Assembly: GCA_036389135.1 (NCBI GenBank)
Contig: DASVQP010000024.1
Coordinates: 1-51,029 of the forward strand
Origin: Longimicrobium sp.
GTDB lineage: Bacteria > Gemmatimonadota > Gemmatimonadetes > Longimicrobiales > Longimicrobiaceae
Direction: 5' to 3'
DNA: 51,029 nt
Shown here: positions 34,338 to 42,599 of the stretch, in pieces
Layout: each line of letters starts with the position of its first letter
Position numbering within the stretch: the stretch's first letter is position 1
Translations under genes and position numbers: made by a program
The notes under the pieces: generated by a model
Told to the model about the DNA's origin: nothing
Databases searched by the model: none
Seen by the model: the letters and a program-made list of their open reading frames with translations, nothing else

Positions 34338-35588
34338 CACCCGAACCCAGTCCGCGTACAGCGGAAACCGGTCGCACATCTCGCGGATCTCGCCGCGGAC
34401 TGTGTTGGACACCGCCTCGTCGTCGGGGGCGGTGACGACGCGGTCGATGAGGAGGGCGATGGCGCGCATCTCGTCGGGACCGAGGCCGCGGGTGGTGAGC
34501 GCGGGGGTGCCGATGCGGATGCCCGAAGTCACGAACGGCGACTCCGTCTCTCCGGGCACGGTGTTCTTGTTGACGGTGATCCCAGCGCGATCCAGCGCCT
34601 TCTCGGCCACCTTGCCCGTGACGCCCTTGCTGCGCAGGTCGACCAGGACCAGGTGGTTGTCCGTGCCGCCGGAGACCAGGGTGAAACCGCGCTCCATGAG
34701 ACCCTCCGCCAGCGCCTGCGCGTTCTCGATCACGCGGCCGCTGTAGGCGGAGAAGTCCCGCTGAAGCGCCTCACCGAACGCGACGGCCTTGGCGGCGATG
34801 ACGTGCATCAGCGGGCCGCCCTGCACGCCGGGGAAGATCTGCTTGTCGATCGCCTTGGCGTACTCGGCGCGCGACAGGATCAGGCCGCCGCGGGGGCCGC
34901 GCAGCGTCTTGTGCGTCGTCGAGGTCACCACGTCCGCGAAAGGAACGGGGGACGGGTGGTGCCCCGTCGCCACCAGCCCGGCGATGTGCGCCATGTCCAC
35001 GAACAGCTTGGCGCCGCTCTCGCGCGCGATCTCGCCCATCACCTCGAAGTCGATCTGCCGCGGGTACGCGCTGGCGCCTGCGACGATCACCCTGGGCTGC
35101 ACCTGCATCGCCTGGTCGCGCAGGGCGGAGTAGTCGATGCGGTGGTCGTCCGGCCGCACGCCGTACGCGGCCACGTTGTACAGCCGCCCGCTGAAGTTGA
35201 CCGGCGAGCCGTGCGTCAGGTGCCCGCCCTCGGAGAGGTTCATCCCGAGTAGGGTGTCGCCGGGCTCCATCAGCGCGAAGTAGACGGCCATGTTCGCCTG
35301 AGCGCCGCTGTGCGGCTGCACGTTGGCGTGCTCGGCTCCGAAGAGGCGGAGGAGGCGCTCCTGCGCCAGCCGCTCCACCTCGTCCACCACCTCGCACCCG
35401 CCGTAGTAGCGCTTGCCGGGATAGCCTTCGGCGTACTTGTTGGTGAGCACCGAACCCATCGCCTCCAGCACCGCCCGGGAGACGAAGTTCTCCGAGGCGA
35501 TCATCTCCAGCTGGTGCTCCTGCCGGGCGGCCTCTTCGCCGATCAGGCGGTGGATGTCCGGATCTGCGGCCCTCAGCGCGTCTTGCAT
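34335..35588 (-). CDS. glyA: Serine hydroxymethyltransferase
   Basis: A 417-residue PLP enzyme interconverting serine and glycine with tetrahydrofolate, a main source of one-carbon units. Seen: the N-terminal [30 protein letters not shown], the cofactor region [11 protein letters not shown], the PLP-lysine block [14 protein letters not shown] and [13 protein letters not shown]. Length is normal. ATG 35588 gives the usual short N-terminus. Confidence 0.97.
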   Translation of the reverse strand: MQDALRAADPDIHRLIGEEAARQEHQLEMIASENFVSRAVLEAMGSVLTNKYAEGYPGKRYYGGCEVVDEVERLAQERLLRLFGAEHANVQPHSGAQANMAVYFALMEPGDTLLGMNLSEGGHLTHGSPVNFSGRLYNVAAYGVRPDDHRIDYSALRDQAMQVQPRVIVAGASAYPRQIDFEVMGEIARESGAKLFVDMAHIAGLVATGHHPSPVPFADVVTSTTHKTLRGPRGGLILSRAEYAKAIDKQIFPGVQGGPLMHVIAAKAVAFGEALQRDFSAYSGRVIENAQALAEGLMERGFTLVSGGTDNHLVLVDLRSKGVTGKVAEKALDRAGITVNKNTVPGETESPFVTSGIRIGTPALTTRGLGPDEMRAIALLIDRVVTAPDDEAVSNTVRGEIREMCDRFPLYADWVRV

Positions 35589-35663
35589 GTCTGTCTCCGT
35601 GCGGCGGCGGTCGTTCGGAAGCGCGGGAAGTTAGCGCGTTGGCCGCCGCGGGTCGAGAGCGGC

Positions 35664-36068
35664 TCAGGGCGAGATGACGTCCAGCCAGGGGAAGTAGCTT
35701 CTGTACCGGCGCGTATCGCGCGTGAGGAGACGCATCTGGTGAACCGATGCGTGCGCGCCGATGTAGAAGTCGGGCAGCGGCGACCGGCGCTCCCCGCCGC
35801 GTCTGCGATACGCGAGATAGCTTTTCCCGGCCAGGAAGGCGGCCTCCCACGGGAGCGCATCCCTGCGGAACCTCCAGGTCGGGAGCGCTTCCTCTACCTC
35901 TTCCACCCTGACGAACTTCACCGACACCTCCGCATAGATCACCGGGTTGATCACCAACTCCGACTCCGCTTCGAGGCGCTGAAGCGCCTCCGTGGACCAG
36001 CCGCTCCAAGCGGGGTCCTCCAGCAGGAAATCCAGGAGCACGTTGCTGTCGACCAGAACGGCGCTCAC
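35664..36068 (-). CDS. vapC: PIN-domain ribonuclease toxin (VapC-like)
   Basis: A 134-residue PIN-domain protein. The first acidic residue lies in VLVDSNVLLDFLLEDP, a conserved Glu in VIYAEVSVKF, and further acidic sites in LPDFYIGAHA and LLTRDTRRYRSYFP, which together form the metal-binding nuclease site of VapC toxins. It overlaps the antitoxin gene by 4 nt and follows it, the normal vapBC layout. The target RNA is unknown. Confidence 0.9.
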   Translation of the reverse strand: MSAVLVDSNVLLDFLLEDPAWSGWSTEALQRLEAESELVINPVIYAEVSVKFVRVEEVEEALPTWRFRRDALPWEAAFLAGKSYLAYRRRGGERRSPLPDFYIGAHASVHQMRLLTRDTRRYRSYFPWLDVISP

Positions 36069-36295
36069 TCTTCACCCCGCGTGAGCGCCATCACTTCGTC
36101 GGTGCTCATGCCCCCCTTGAATCGGCCCCGCATCTGCTTGAAGTACAAGTGCGCATCCGCAGGTTTCTCCCGGACCTTGCGCACCAGCACACCGTCGTCC
36201 ATCACGGTGAGTTCCACCTCGGTGTCCGGCAGCAACCCTATCTGGTCGAGCATGTGCTGCGGAATCGTCACCTGTCCGTCCGTGCCGATCTTCAT
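36065..36295 (-). CDS. vapB: AbrB/MazE-type antitoxin (VapB-like)
   Basis: A 76-residue protein with an N-terminal swapped-hairpin AbrB DNA-binding domain (MKIGTDGQVTIPQHMLDQIG, then EVELTVMDDGVLVRKV) and a C-terminal tail that would wrap the toxin. The pair probably autoregulates through this domain. ATG 36295 was chosen over an in-frame ATG at 36325 because the AbrB fold starts there and AGGGG lies upstream. Confidence 0.85.
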   Translation of the reverse strand: MKIGTDGQVTIPQHMLDQIGLLPDTEVELTVMDDGVLVRKVREKPADAHLYFKQMRGRFKGGMSTDEVMALTRGEE

Positions 36296-36495
36296 CGCTC
36301 TGGCCCCTGGTGGTTGTGAAGACACGCAAGGAGTTTAGCTAGCTTTTCCCGCAGGTCAACGACTCGCCGAAAGGTCGTATTCGCGATGGCTGAACAGTAC
36401 CGGCACCGCTCATTGGGGTCGCTCGGCTCACGATTTGCGAGCGAGCGTCGTACCAGTTTGCAGAGAGCAGACGAGACTGCTCCGCCATTAGCCAC
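36292..36495 (-). CDS. Possible small ORF coupled to vapB
   Basis: A 67-codon frame with no recognised family (contains CRYCS and a helical, basic C-terminus). Its TGA overlaps the vapB ATG as ATGA, which is the only argument for translation. No ribosome-binding site was established. Confidence 0.2.
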   Translation of the reverse strand: MANGGAVSSALCKLVRRSLANREPSDPNERCRYCSAIANTTFRRVVDLREKLAKLLACLHNHQGPER

Positions 36496-36515
36496 ATCGC
36501 TGGAGGATCCACGAG

Positions 36516-36746
36516 ATGATCGCTGTCTGCCGCCCGATCACGGTCGCCATGGTTTCGTGCGCGCTGCTCGCCGGGTGCGCGGAGACGTACCGCGCGACGG
36601 GTCTGAGGCCCGAGGGGCATCGGGGGAACGTGTCGCGGGGCAACGCGCGAGGCGCCGAGAAGGCCAAGGAGAAGTCGAACAACGGGCGGAAGCGCGGGCA
36701 CGACGGGCAGCGCGGACGCGGAAACGGGCGCGGCAACAACGAGTAG
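36516..36746 (+). CDS. Small putative lipoprotein with basic low-complexity tail
   Basis: A 76-residue protein. The signal ends in a lipobox (VSCALLAGC), and the mature part is rich in Arg, Gly, Asn and Lys. GGAGG lies about 11 nt before ATG 36516. A strong intrinsic terminator follows, which supports expression. No family is recognised. Confidence 0.6.
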   Translation: MIAVCRPITVAMVSCALLAGCAETYRATGLRPEGHRGNVSRGNARGAEKAKEKSNNGRKRGHDGQRGRGNGRGNNE

Positions 36747-36767
36747 CACGCGCCCGGAGCACCGAAG

Positions 36768-36807
36768 CGGGCGGCGGAGGTCCGGATCTCCGCCGCCCGT
36801 TTTTCTT
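36768..36807 (+). terminator. Intrinsic terminator with T run
   Basis: CGGGCGGCGGAG (36768-36779) pairs perfectly with 36788-36799, loop 8 nt, followed by TTTTTCTT. It ends the small lipoprotein transcript. Confidence 0.92.
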
Positions 36808-36830
36808 GCTGCGCGACTTCGCGGACGCGC

Positions 36831-37580
36831 CTACGCGACGGCGGGAGGTGCGCCGGGCTCCGCGTCGTCCATCCTGCCCGCGAGAAATTCTACGTCGAAG
36901 CCTTCCTGCCGGATGCGCAGGTCGTAGTACAGGATCGTCGTCACCACGCCGATGAACGGATAGATGAGGCAGAGCACCACGCCGATGAACGGGTCCGCGA
37001 ACCGCTCGTCGACCCCGAGCATGCCGATCGTCCATCCCACGGCGACGATAGCGCCTAGAAACACTACCCCGAAGATCACCCACGCCATGATCAGCGTGGC
37101 CAGGATGTGGCCGACGTACCCCTTCGCCAGCGCGCGCGAGCGACTGTACGACCCGAAGGCGCCGGCGCCTTCCAGCATCACGATGGCCGGCATCGCAAAG
37201 GTCCACGCATAGAAGATGAACGCGGGCACCACGAAGAGGAGGAGCCCGACGACGAGCATGATCCCCTGAATGATCGCCGCTCCGAAGACGCTGCCGAAGC
37301 GGCTGACGACCTCGCCTATGCTCCGCCGGACATCCGTTTCCTCGCCCGTGTAGATGTCGGACACGACCGCGATCACCGCGGTGCCTCCCGCCACCGTAAG
37401 GAGGCGGTCCGCGATGCTCGCGACGGGGTGTCCCTCGGGCAGCGCGAGCGCAAGAAGGATGGCCGGGACGAGGAACACGGCCGAGGCGAGCAGCACCGCG
37501 TCGTAGCGCGCGCGTACAATCTGGAACGCGGTGTCCAAGATCTCGCCGGGGCGGCGGGGGCGGAGTTGGGGAGCCTGCAT
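36831..37580 (-). CDS. Polytopic membrane protein (glycerophosphodiesterase membrane-domain-like)
   Basis: A 249-residue protein. It opens MQAPQLRPRRPGEILDTAFQIVRARYD, an amphipathic cytoplasmic start seen in GdpP/'GDPDPase membrane domain' type proteins, and then has about five or six hydrophobic segments. No catalytic motif is visible. ATG 37580 was chosen over 37667. The function is unknown. It lies about 100 bp downstream of the nuclease-helicase gene on the same strand. Confidence 0.7.
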   Translation of the reverse strand: MQAPQLRPRRPGEILDTAFQIVRARYDAVLLASAVFLVPAILLALALPEGHPVASIADRLLTVAGGTAVIAVVSDIYTGEETDVRRSIGEVVSRFGSVFGAAIIQGIMLVVGLLLFVVPAFIFYAWTFAMPAIVMLEGAGAFGSYSRSRALAKGYVGHILATLIMAWVIFGVVFLGAIVAVGWTIGMLGVDERFADPFIGVVLCLIYPFIGVVTTILYYDLRIRQEGFDVEFLAGRMDDAEPGAPPAVA

Positions 37581-37686
37581 CGTTTTCTGCGGTCTGGAGA
37601 TGTTTACGCGGGGGAAGTGCCGCGGAAGGTGGGAACTCGGAAAGGTAATACAGAGACGTGTGGGCAAGAACGGCTGATCACGGGCT

Positions 37687-40600
37687 TTACAGTGACGTCG
37701 CCGGCCCCGGCGGCGGATCCAGCGTCCACAGGTGGCAGCGCGCGGTGACCGTTGTGCCGTCGGGAGCGGGGAGCTCGACGTGGCGGACGGGGCCGGCGGC
37801 TTCGGCGTACCCCTTCACCGCCAGCGACCCGCCCATCACCTGCTCGTCGCGCGGGAGGGTGCGCAGGACGTCCTGGCTGATGAAGACGACCAGCTTGGCA
37901 CGCGGGCGGGTGATGGCGACGTTGAAGCGGTTCGGATTGAGGAGGAACGACGCCTCGCGCTCCGCGTACTCCCGGTCCGCCACGGCGTAGGAGACGACGA
38001 TCATCTCGCGCTCGTTCCCCTGCATCCGCTCCACCGTGTCGACTACGGGAAGCTCCTCGCGCGGCCAGCCGCCCGCAACCAGCTCGCCCAGGATGGCGCT
38101 GTTCTGCGCGCGGTGTGGCGAGATGGCGGCGAAGGCGTGCCCGCGGAACGTCTCGGCCGTGTACGGCTCGCCGGTGGTTGGGTCGCGCATCCCCACACGC
38201 GCCAGCCGCGCGAGACGGGCGACGAGGCCGGCCTCGAACGGGTTGCGGGCGGTGGCGCGCACGCCGTCGTAGGTGCAGAAGACGACCGCGTCGTCGGGGC
38301 GGAAGAAGGTGTCCCAGAGGCACGCGTCCAACGGGTCGGCGAAAGCAGCGGGTGCTCTCAGCGTGAGCCGCCAGTCCGGCACCTTGGAGACGAGCCCCGG
38401 ATAGAAGACGCGGCGCGGGTAGCGGACCAGCGCCTGGTTCATCCGCCGGCTCTCGCGCAGCATGAAGTGCCCGAACTTCGCCGAGAAGTGCGAGAAGGCA
38501 GAGCCGAAGAGGGTGTTCTCCGCGTCGTAGCTGCCGCGGATGATGGGGGCGAGCTGCCGGTCGTCGCCGCACAGGATCACACGCCCGCCGCGGCGGATAG
38601 ACGAGAGCGCGATCAGCGAGTCCGCCACCTTCATCTGCGACGCCTCGTCGATCACCACCACGTCGAAGAGCGGGCGGACCGGCGCGTCGCCCGTCTCCTC
38701 CTCTTCATCCGACGAGGCGCCATTCATCGCCCGCATCTGCTTCCAAAGCGACCAGACGGTGGAGCCCACCACCACCGGCTCGTTGCGCGCGTCGGACTCG
38801 GCGAGGATTCGCTTGAGGTGCGTGTCCGGATGGAGGGCGTCGAGGCCGTGCAGGTCGGCGTCCGCCTCGCTTCCCCGCCCCTCCAGCTTCACCAGGCGCA
38901 GCGGGTTAGGGATGCCGCTCGCCGCCAGCTCGCGCGCGATCCGCACCAGCACGTTTACGACGGCGCGGTGCGTGGCGGCGCTCACCAGGATTCGGCAGGG
39001 CCGCCCCGCGCGCTTCGCCGCCGCCGCGATCCCGATCAGCATCCACGCCAGCAGGTAAGTCTTCCCCGTCCCCGGCGGCCCCCAGACGACGGAGATCTCC
39101 CTGCCGAAGACCCCGCGCCACGCCTCCTCCTGCTCCGCGTTCAGCACCGGGCGACCGAAGGCGGCGCTCGCGGGGGCCACGGCGTCTCCCCATGCCACAT
39201 CCGCGTCAAAGGGCGCCAGGAGCCAGTCGGTCGGGCGCTCGCCGCGCAGCAGCCCGCGCACGAGCTCCGCCTCACCCCGTCCAGCGGCGAGGGCGCGCAG
39301 CGTGGCGACGACGCGGCGTGTGTTGAAGTCGGCCTCCGCCTTGTCCAGCACGCAGACGCGGCCGAAGTCGATCAGTCCCTCCTTCTCCGCGCGCGCAAAG
39401 CCGTACTCGGAGGCCAGCGTCATGCGCGGCGGGTCGGCGGCGAGATCGTAGTCCACCATCTCCGCGGCCAACTTGCGGCGCAGCCACGGCTTGTGGTGCG
39501 TGTCGGTGAGCGTGTGGCCGTCGTCGTTGGTCAGCAGGAGCGCGAAGTCGCCGGGGCGGAACTTGGCCTCGCGGCACTCGGGATCGAAGCTGAACACCGC
39601 GCTGCCATCCTCCCGCATCTCCTCCAGCGTGACGCCGCGGATGCATTCGAAGCGGCGCGCGCGGTCGTGCGTAGGCAGCGCGTGGAGCGAGCGGATGGCG
39701 GTGCTCTCCTCCGCCGCCTCCAGCTCGGTGAGCATGCGCAGCGACTCCAGCAGCGGGTCCGCGATGGGATCGCCTGACGATGGATTCGCGGCGAATGTCG
39801 CGGCCTGCAGCTTCAGGCGCGTCTCGCCCTTGCGCCGCACCGCCCGGTCGCGGACGGCGCGCACCACCGAGTCCAGCGCCGACAGCTTCGACTCCACCGT
39901 GCGCACGATCTCCGCGCGCACCTCGTACGGGCTCTGCTCCAGCTCGCCCACGCGAAAGGGGCGGCGGTTCCAGACGTTGTGGATGCGCTCGAACGCCACC
40001 TGGCTTGAGAAGGGCGATCCGTACGTGCCGCGCGGACGATGGACCCACGGCTTCACCTCTGGCTGCAGCGCCTCGGAGACGCGCGCCAGCTCCCAGGCAT
40101 AGGGCACCGGGATCGCGTACAGCTCCGCCACCACGTCCAGCAGGACCGTCCCCGGCGCGGTCGATGCCGGCCGTGCCCCGTCCCCGCCGGGGAAGAGAAG
40201 CGCGGCCATCGCGGCGATCGCCGGCTGTGCATCCACGTCCCCCAGGTGGCGCTGAAGGAGCCCGCGCAGGATCTCCATCTCCAGCGATTCGTAGACAAAG
40301 AAGTGCATCGAGCGCCCCGGATTGGCCTCCTCCGCGAGCGCCGCGCCCAGGTGGTCCAGGAACTCGCCCAGCATCCGCCGCTCCGCCCGCGGATGCCCCT
40401 TCTCGCACACGAAGACGCGCGCGATTCCCCGCCCCCCCGCCTCCACCCTCGCGCCCACCGCGAAGCAGAGCCCCGTGACGGGATCGCTTTCGGCCGTGAG
40501 GAGGATGCGCACCCCCTCGCCCATCCCCATGCGGTGGGTGCGCCCTTCGACGTCGAAGACCTTGTTGAAGCGCAACGCCTGCACGCGCGCCTTGAGCTGC

Positions 40601-41535
40601 GTCTCGTTCGCCTCCAGCGCGTGCGAGCCGGTGTACACGCCCTTGTTGAACCCGCGCTTCTGCAGCTCGCCCACCGTGCGGATGCCGCGCGCGTTGAGCA
40701 CCTGCCGCGCGACGGGAGTGATGCCGTGCACGCGCGACAGGTCGTCCTCGCGGTCGGCCTGGGCGCGGCAGTGGTCGAAGAAGCCGCACCCCGCGCACAG
40801 CGGCATCAGGTGCCACGCGGCCTCGGCGGGTGTGCACGCGGCCACGCGCGCCAGGTCATCGCGCAGCAGCTCGCGTACGTGGTGACGATACGCGGCGAGC
40901 GCGAACGGCCGCGGCTTCGAGGCACCGCGCGTCCAGATCCACGCGCGCCTCGTCTCCGCCACGCCGTCGATCCCCTCCGCACGGCAGATCTCCTCCAGCA
41001 GGAGCCCATAGAACGCCACCTGCGCGAAGTGCTGGAGCGTCCCGTTGCGGCTCCACTTGATGTCCACCACGCCGAACCGCGCCCGCCCGTCCTTGCCGCG
41101 CCGGATGCGGATCAGGTCCGGCTGCGCGGGCTGGATGGCGATGCGCGGATCGACCCCATGCCGCGCCGCGAACGCCTCCGGATCGCGCAGCAGAAGCTCC
41201 GGCTGCACGATCCACCGCGTCTCCCCCGGATGGCGCAGCGCCTCGACGACGCGATCATACGCGAGCTTGACCGCATCGCCGTGCTCGTTGCGCCCGGCCG
41301 AGAGCACGACGCCGGGAAAGCGGCGTTCGAGCTGCGCCAGCTTCCGCCGCTCGAACACCCGCCCCGCCTGCGTAAGGAGTCCCATTCCCGGCCGCGCGCT
41401 CGCCCTGGGGATCTCGATGCCGCGCAACGCGGGCGGCACCATCTCCCAGCGGAGGCGGCGGTCGCAGCGGAAGCGGAAGTGCTGTGCGGCAAGCGACCCG
41501 GTGAGGCGGAGCGCCGGATCTTCGGGGTGGGCCAT
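37687..41535 (-). CDS. RecB-like (TM0106/Cas4-type) nuclease fused to Dna2/Upf1-like SF1 helicase
   Basis: A 1282-residue DNA-processing enzyme. The N-terminal part carries a PD-(D/E)xK nuclease with PDLI, VVDIKWS (about residue 155) and QVAFYG (Q-x3-Y), then a cysteine cluster CAGCGFFDHC (about 246-255; a further Cys nearby) suited to a [4Fe-4S] site as in Cas4, AddB and Dna2. A linker with a DnaQ/RNase H-like TM0106 C-terminal portion follows (FFVYESLEMEILRGLL). The C-terminal SF1 helicase has Walker A GPPGTGKT (about 815), motif II VVVIDEAS (about 958), motif III CGDDRQLAPI, and motifs V-VI MQGNEREMIVVSY and NPNRFNVAITRPRAKL. ATG 41535 was chosen; the frame extends to 41661 through repeats. 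A repair or defence role is inference. Confidence 0.88.
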   Translation of the reverse strand: MAHPEDPALRLTGSLAAQHFRFRCDRRLRWEMVPPALRGIEIPRASARPGMGLLTQAGRVFERRKLAQLERRFPGVVLSAGRNEHGDAVKLAYDRVVEALRHPGETRWIVQPELLLRDPEAFAARHGVDPRIAIQPAQPDLIRIRRGKDGRARFGVVDIKWSRNGTLQHFAQVAFYGLLLEEICRAEGIDGVAETRRAWIWTRGASKPRPFALAAYRHHVRELLRDDLARVAACTPAEAAWHLMPLCAGCGFFDHCRAQADREDDLSRVHGITPVARQVLNARGIRTVGELQKRGFNKGVYTGSHALEANETQLKARVQALRFNKVFDVEGRTHRMGMGEGVRILLTAESDPVTGLCFAVGARVEAGGRGIARVFVCEKGHPRAERRMLGEFLDHLGAALAEEANPGRSMHFFVYESLEMEILRGLLQRHLGDVDAQPAIAAMAALLFPGGDGARPASTAPGTVLLDVVAELYAIPVPYAWELARVSEALQPEVKPWVHRPRGTYGSPFSSQVAFERIHNVWNRRPFRVGELEQSPYEVRAEIVRTVESKLSALDSVVRAVRDRAVRRKGETRLKLQAATFAANPSSGDPIADPLLESLRMLTELEAAEESTAIRSLHALPTHDRARRFECIRGVTLEEMREDGSAVFSFDPECREAKFRPGDFALLLTNDDGHTLTDTHHKPWLRRKLAAEMVDYDLAADPPRMTLASEYGFARAEKEGLIDFGRVCVLDKAEADFNTRRVVATLRALAAGRGEAELVRGLLRGERPTDWLLAPFDADVAWGDAVAPASAAFGRPVLNAEQEEAWRGVFGREISVVWGPPGTGKTYLLAWMLIGIAAAAKRAGRPCRILVSAATHRAVVNVLVRIARELAASGIPNPLRLVKLEGRGSEADADLHGLDALHPDTHLKRILAESDARNEPVVVGSTVWSLWKQMRAMNGASSDEEEETGDAPVRPLFDVVVIDEASQMKVADSLIALSSIRRGGRVILCGDDRQLAPIIRGSYDAENTLFGSAFSHFSAKFGHFMLRESRRMNQALVRYPRRVFYPGLVSKVPDWRLTLRAPAAFADPLDACLWDTFFRPDDAVVFCTYDGVRATARNPFEAGLVARLARLARVGMRDPTTGEPYTAETFRGHAFAAISPHRAQNSAILGELVAGGWPREELPVVDTVERMQGNEREMIVVSYAVADREYAEREASFLLNPNRFNVAITRPRAKLVVFISQDVLRTLPRDEQVMGGSLAVKGYAEAAGPVRHVELPAPDGTTVTARCHLWTLDPPPGPATSL

Positions 41536-41621
41536 GCAAACGGGTGCGGACGTGGTCTGGGATCGGAAACGGATCGTACCGGGAGGAGGGGGTGCGGTAC
41601 AAGCGAAGAGAAGCCGAAGGA

Positions 41622-41681
41622 GGCCCCCTCCCCGCTCGTCACCTCGCTGCCCCTCCCCCAAAAACTACCTGGGGGAGGGGC
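41622..41681. repeat. G/C-rich palindromic repeat family D, copy 3 (inverted)
   Basis: The arms CCCCTCCCCC/GGGGGAGGGG with the attached CCCCGCTCGTCACCTCG block are the inverse complement of 16194-16254. It lies between the helicase and the Bat operon. Confidence 0.75.
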
Positions 41682-41748
41682 GCACGCGTGCATCGGAGCT
41701 GGTCGGCTGGGTCGGCGTGAGGTAAGGCGGCTCGCGGCTCGCTGACGG

Positions 41749-42477
41749 CTACCAGTCGCGTGCCGCGCGCTCACCCGGTGGGGCTTCGCGCAGCTTGCGG
41801 CGCTGAAGCTCACGCTCGTCGCGCTCGGCGGCGGAGAGGATGCTCTCGGCCTCGCCGCGGGAGAGGTTCGGATCGCCGGCGCCGGCACTGGAGCGGGTCG
41901 GCTGCGGCGGGCCCGGAGCGGGTTGCGGCTCGCCCTCGTCCTGATCCTCATCGCCGCCGCCGGAGTCGTCTTCCCCGCCGCCGCCTCCGCCCCCCTCACT
42001 GGGCGGCGGGTCGCCCAGCAGGCGTTGAGCAAGCTCCAGGTTCCACTTCGCGTCGCGGTCCGCGGGATCGAGAAGGAGCACACGCTTGTACTGTGCGATC
42101 GCGCGGCGCAGGCGTGCAGTACGCTCCTCGCTCTGCGCAGAGTCGGTGAAGGCGGGCTCCAGCTCGGTGTTGCCGAGGTTGTAGTGCGCCCGCTCGCCCA
42201 GCATCCGGTCCGAGCCGGGAAGGGCCGCCACCAGGTGCGGCCGCGCATCGTCGAACTGCCTCAGCCGCAGAAGAGCCGTCCCCAGGTTGTAGCGCGCGAT
42301 CCGCGACGTATCCCCGCCCTCCACCGCCCGCGCGTACCCCTCCCCCGCCTGCCGCACCTCGCCGCGCCTGTACTGCGCGTTCGGCGACTCCGCGCACGCC
42401 CCGAGCAGCAGGAACAGCAAGGCGCCCCCCCAGGAACGCCCATCCAGGAGCGAATGAATTCGCCGCTGGACCCACAC
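41749..42477 (-). CDS. TPR-containing lipoprotein of the Bat operon (BatC/BatE-like)
   Basis: About 242 residues. A hydrophobic stretch ends LLFLLLGAC, a lipobox. Tetratricopeptide-like helices follow (RIARYNLGTALLRLRQFDDARPHL, AHYNLGNTELE, AIAQYKRVLLLDPADRDAKWNLELAQ, quoted in part). A long Gly/Glu/Asp/Pro-rich acidic linker and a charged helical end close the protein. The start is uncertain: GTG 42477 is in frame but lies within repeat family G. It follows the vWA gene at a distance of about 120 bp that is filled by repeats. Confidence 0.7.
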   Translation of the reverse strand: MWVQRRIHSLLDGRSWGGALLFLLLGACAESPNAQYRRGEVRQAGEGYARAVEGGDTSRIARYNLGTALLRLRQFDDARPHLVAALPGSDRMLGERAHYNLGNTELEPAFTDSAQSEERTARLRRAIAQYKRVLLLDPADRDAKWNLELAQRLLGDPPPSEGGGGGGGEDDSGGGDEDQDEGEPQPAPGPPQPTRSSAGAGDPNLSRGEAESILSAAERDERELQRRKLREAPPGERAARDW

Positions 42478-42502
42478 AAAGTCCGCCTTCGCGGACTGGA
42501 GC
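42445..42502. repeat. Intergenic repeat family G, copy 2
   Basis: It contains GCGAATGAATTCGC and ACAAAGTCCGCCTTCGCGGA, matching 27800-27856. It overlaps the probable 5' end of the TPR gene. Confidence 0.75.
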
Positions 42503-42535
42503 CACACGGACCCCCGCCGCGCACGACGACCTCCC

Positions 42536-42590
42536 CCCCTCACCCGCCCTGCGCCCCCGCAGGCGGGGGAGGGGGCCGGGGGGAGGGGGC
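42536..42590. repeat. GC-rich intergenic repeat family E, copy 2 (inverted)
   Basis: GCCCTGCGCCCCCGCAGG within C- and G-rich flanks. Inverse complement of 15877-15933. Confidence 0.7.
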
Positions 42591-42599
42591 CCACCGCCC

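Noticed and set aside
41536-41661. N-terminal extension of the nuclease-helicase to 41661
   Set aside because: The added 42 residues are encoded by repeat family D and low-complexity DNA. The fold-like sequence starts at the ATG at 41535.
40039-41745. Long plus-strand frame antisense to the nuclease-helicase gene
   Set aside because: The minus strand shows all nuclease and helicase motifs in one frame; the antisense frame is Arg/His-rich with no domain.
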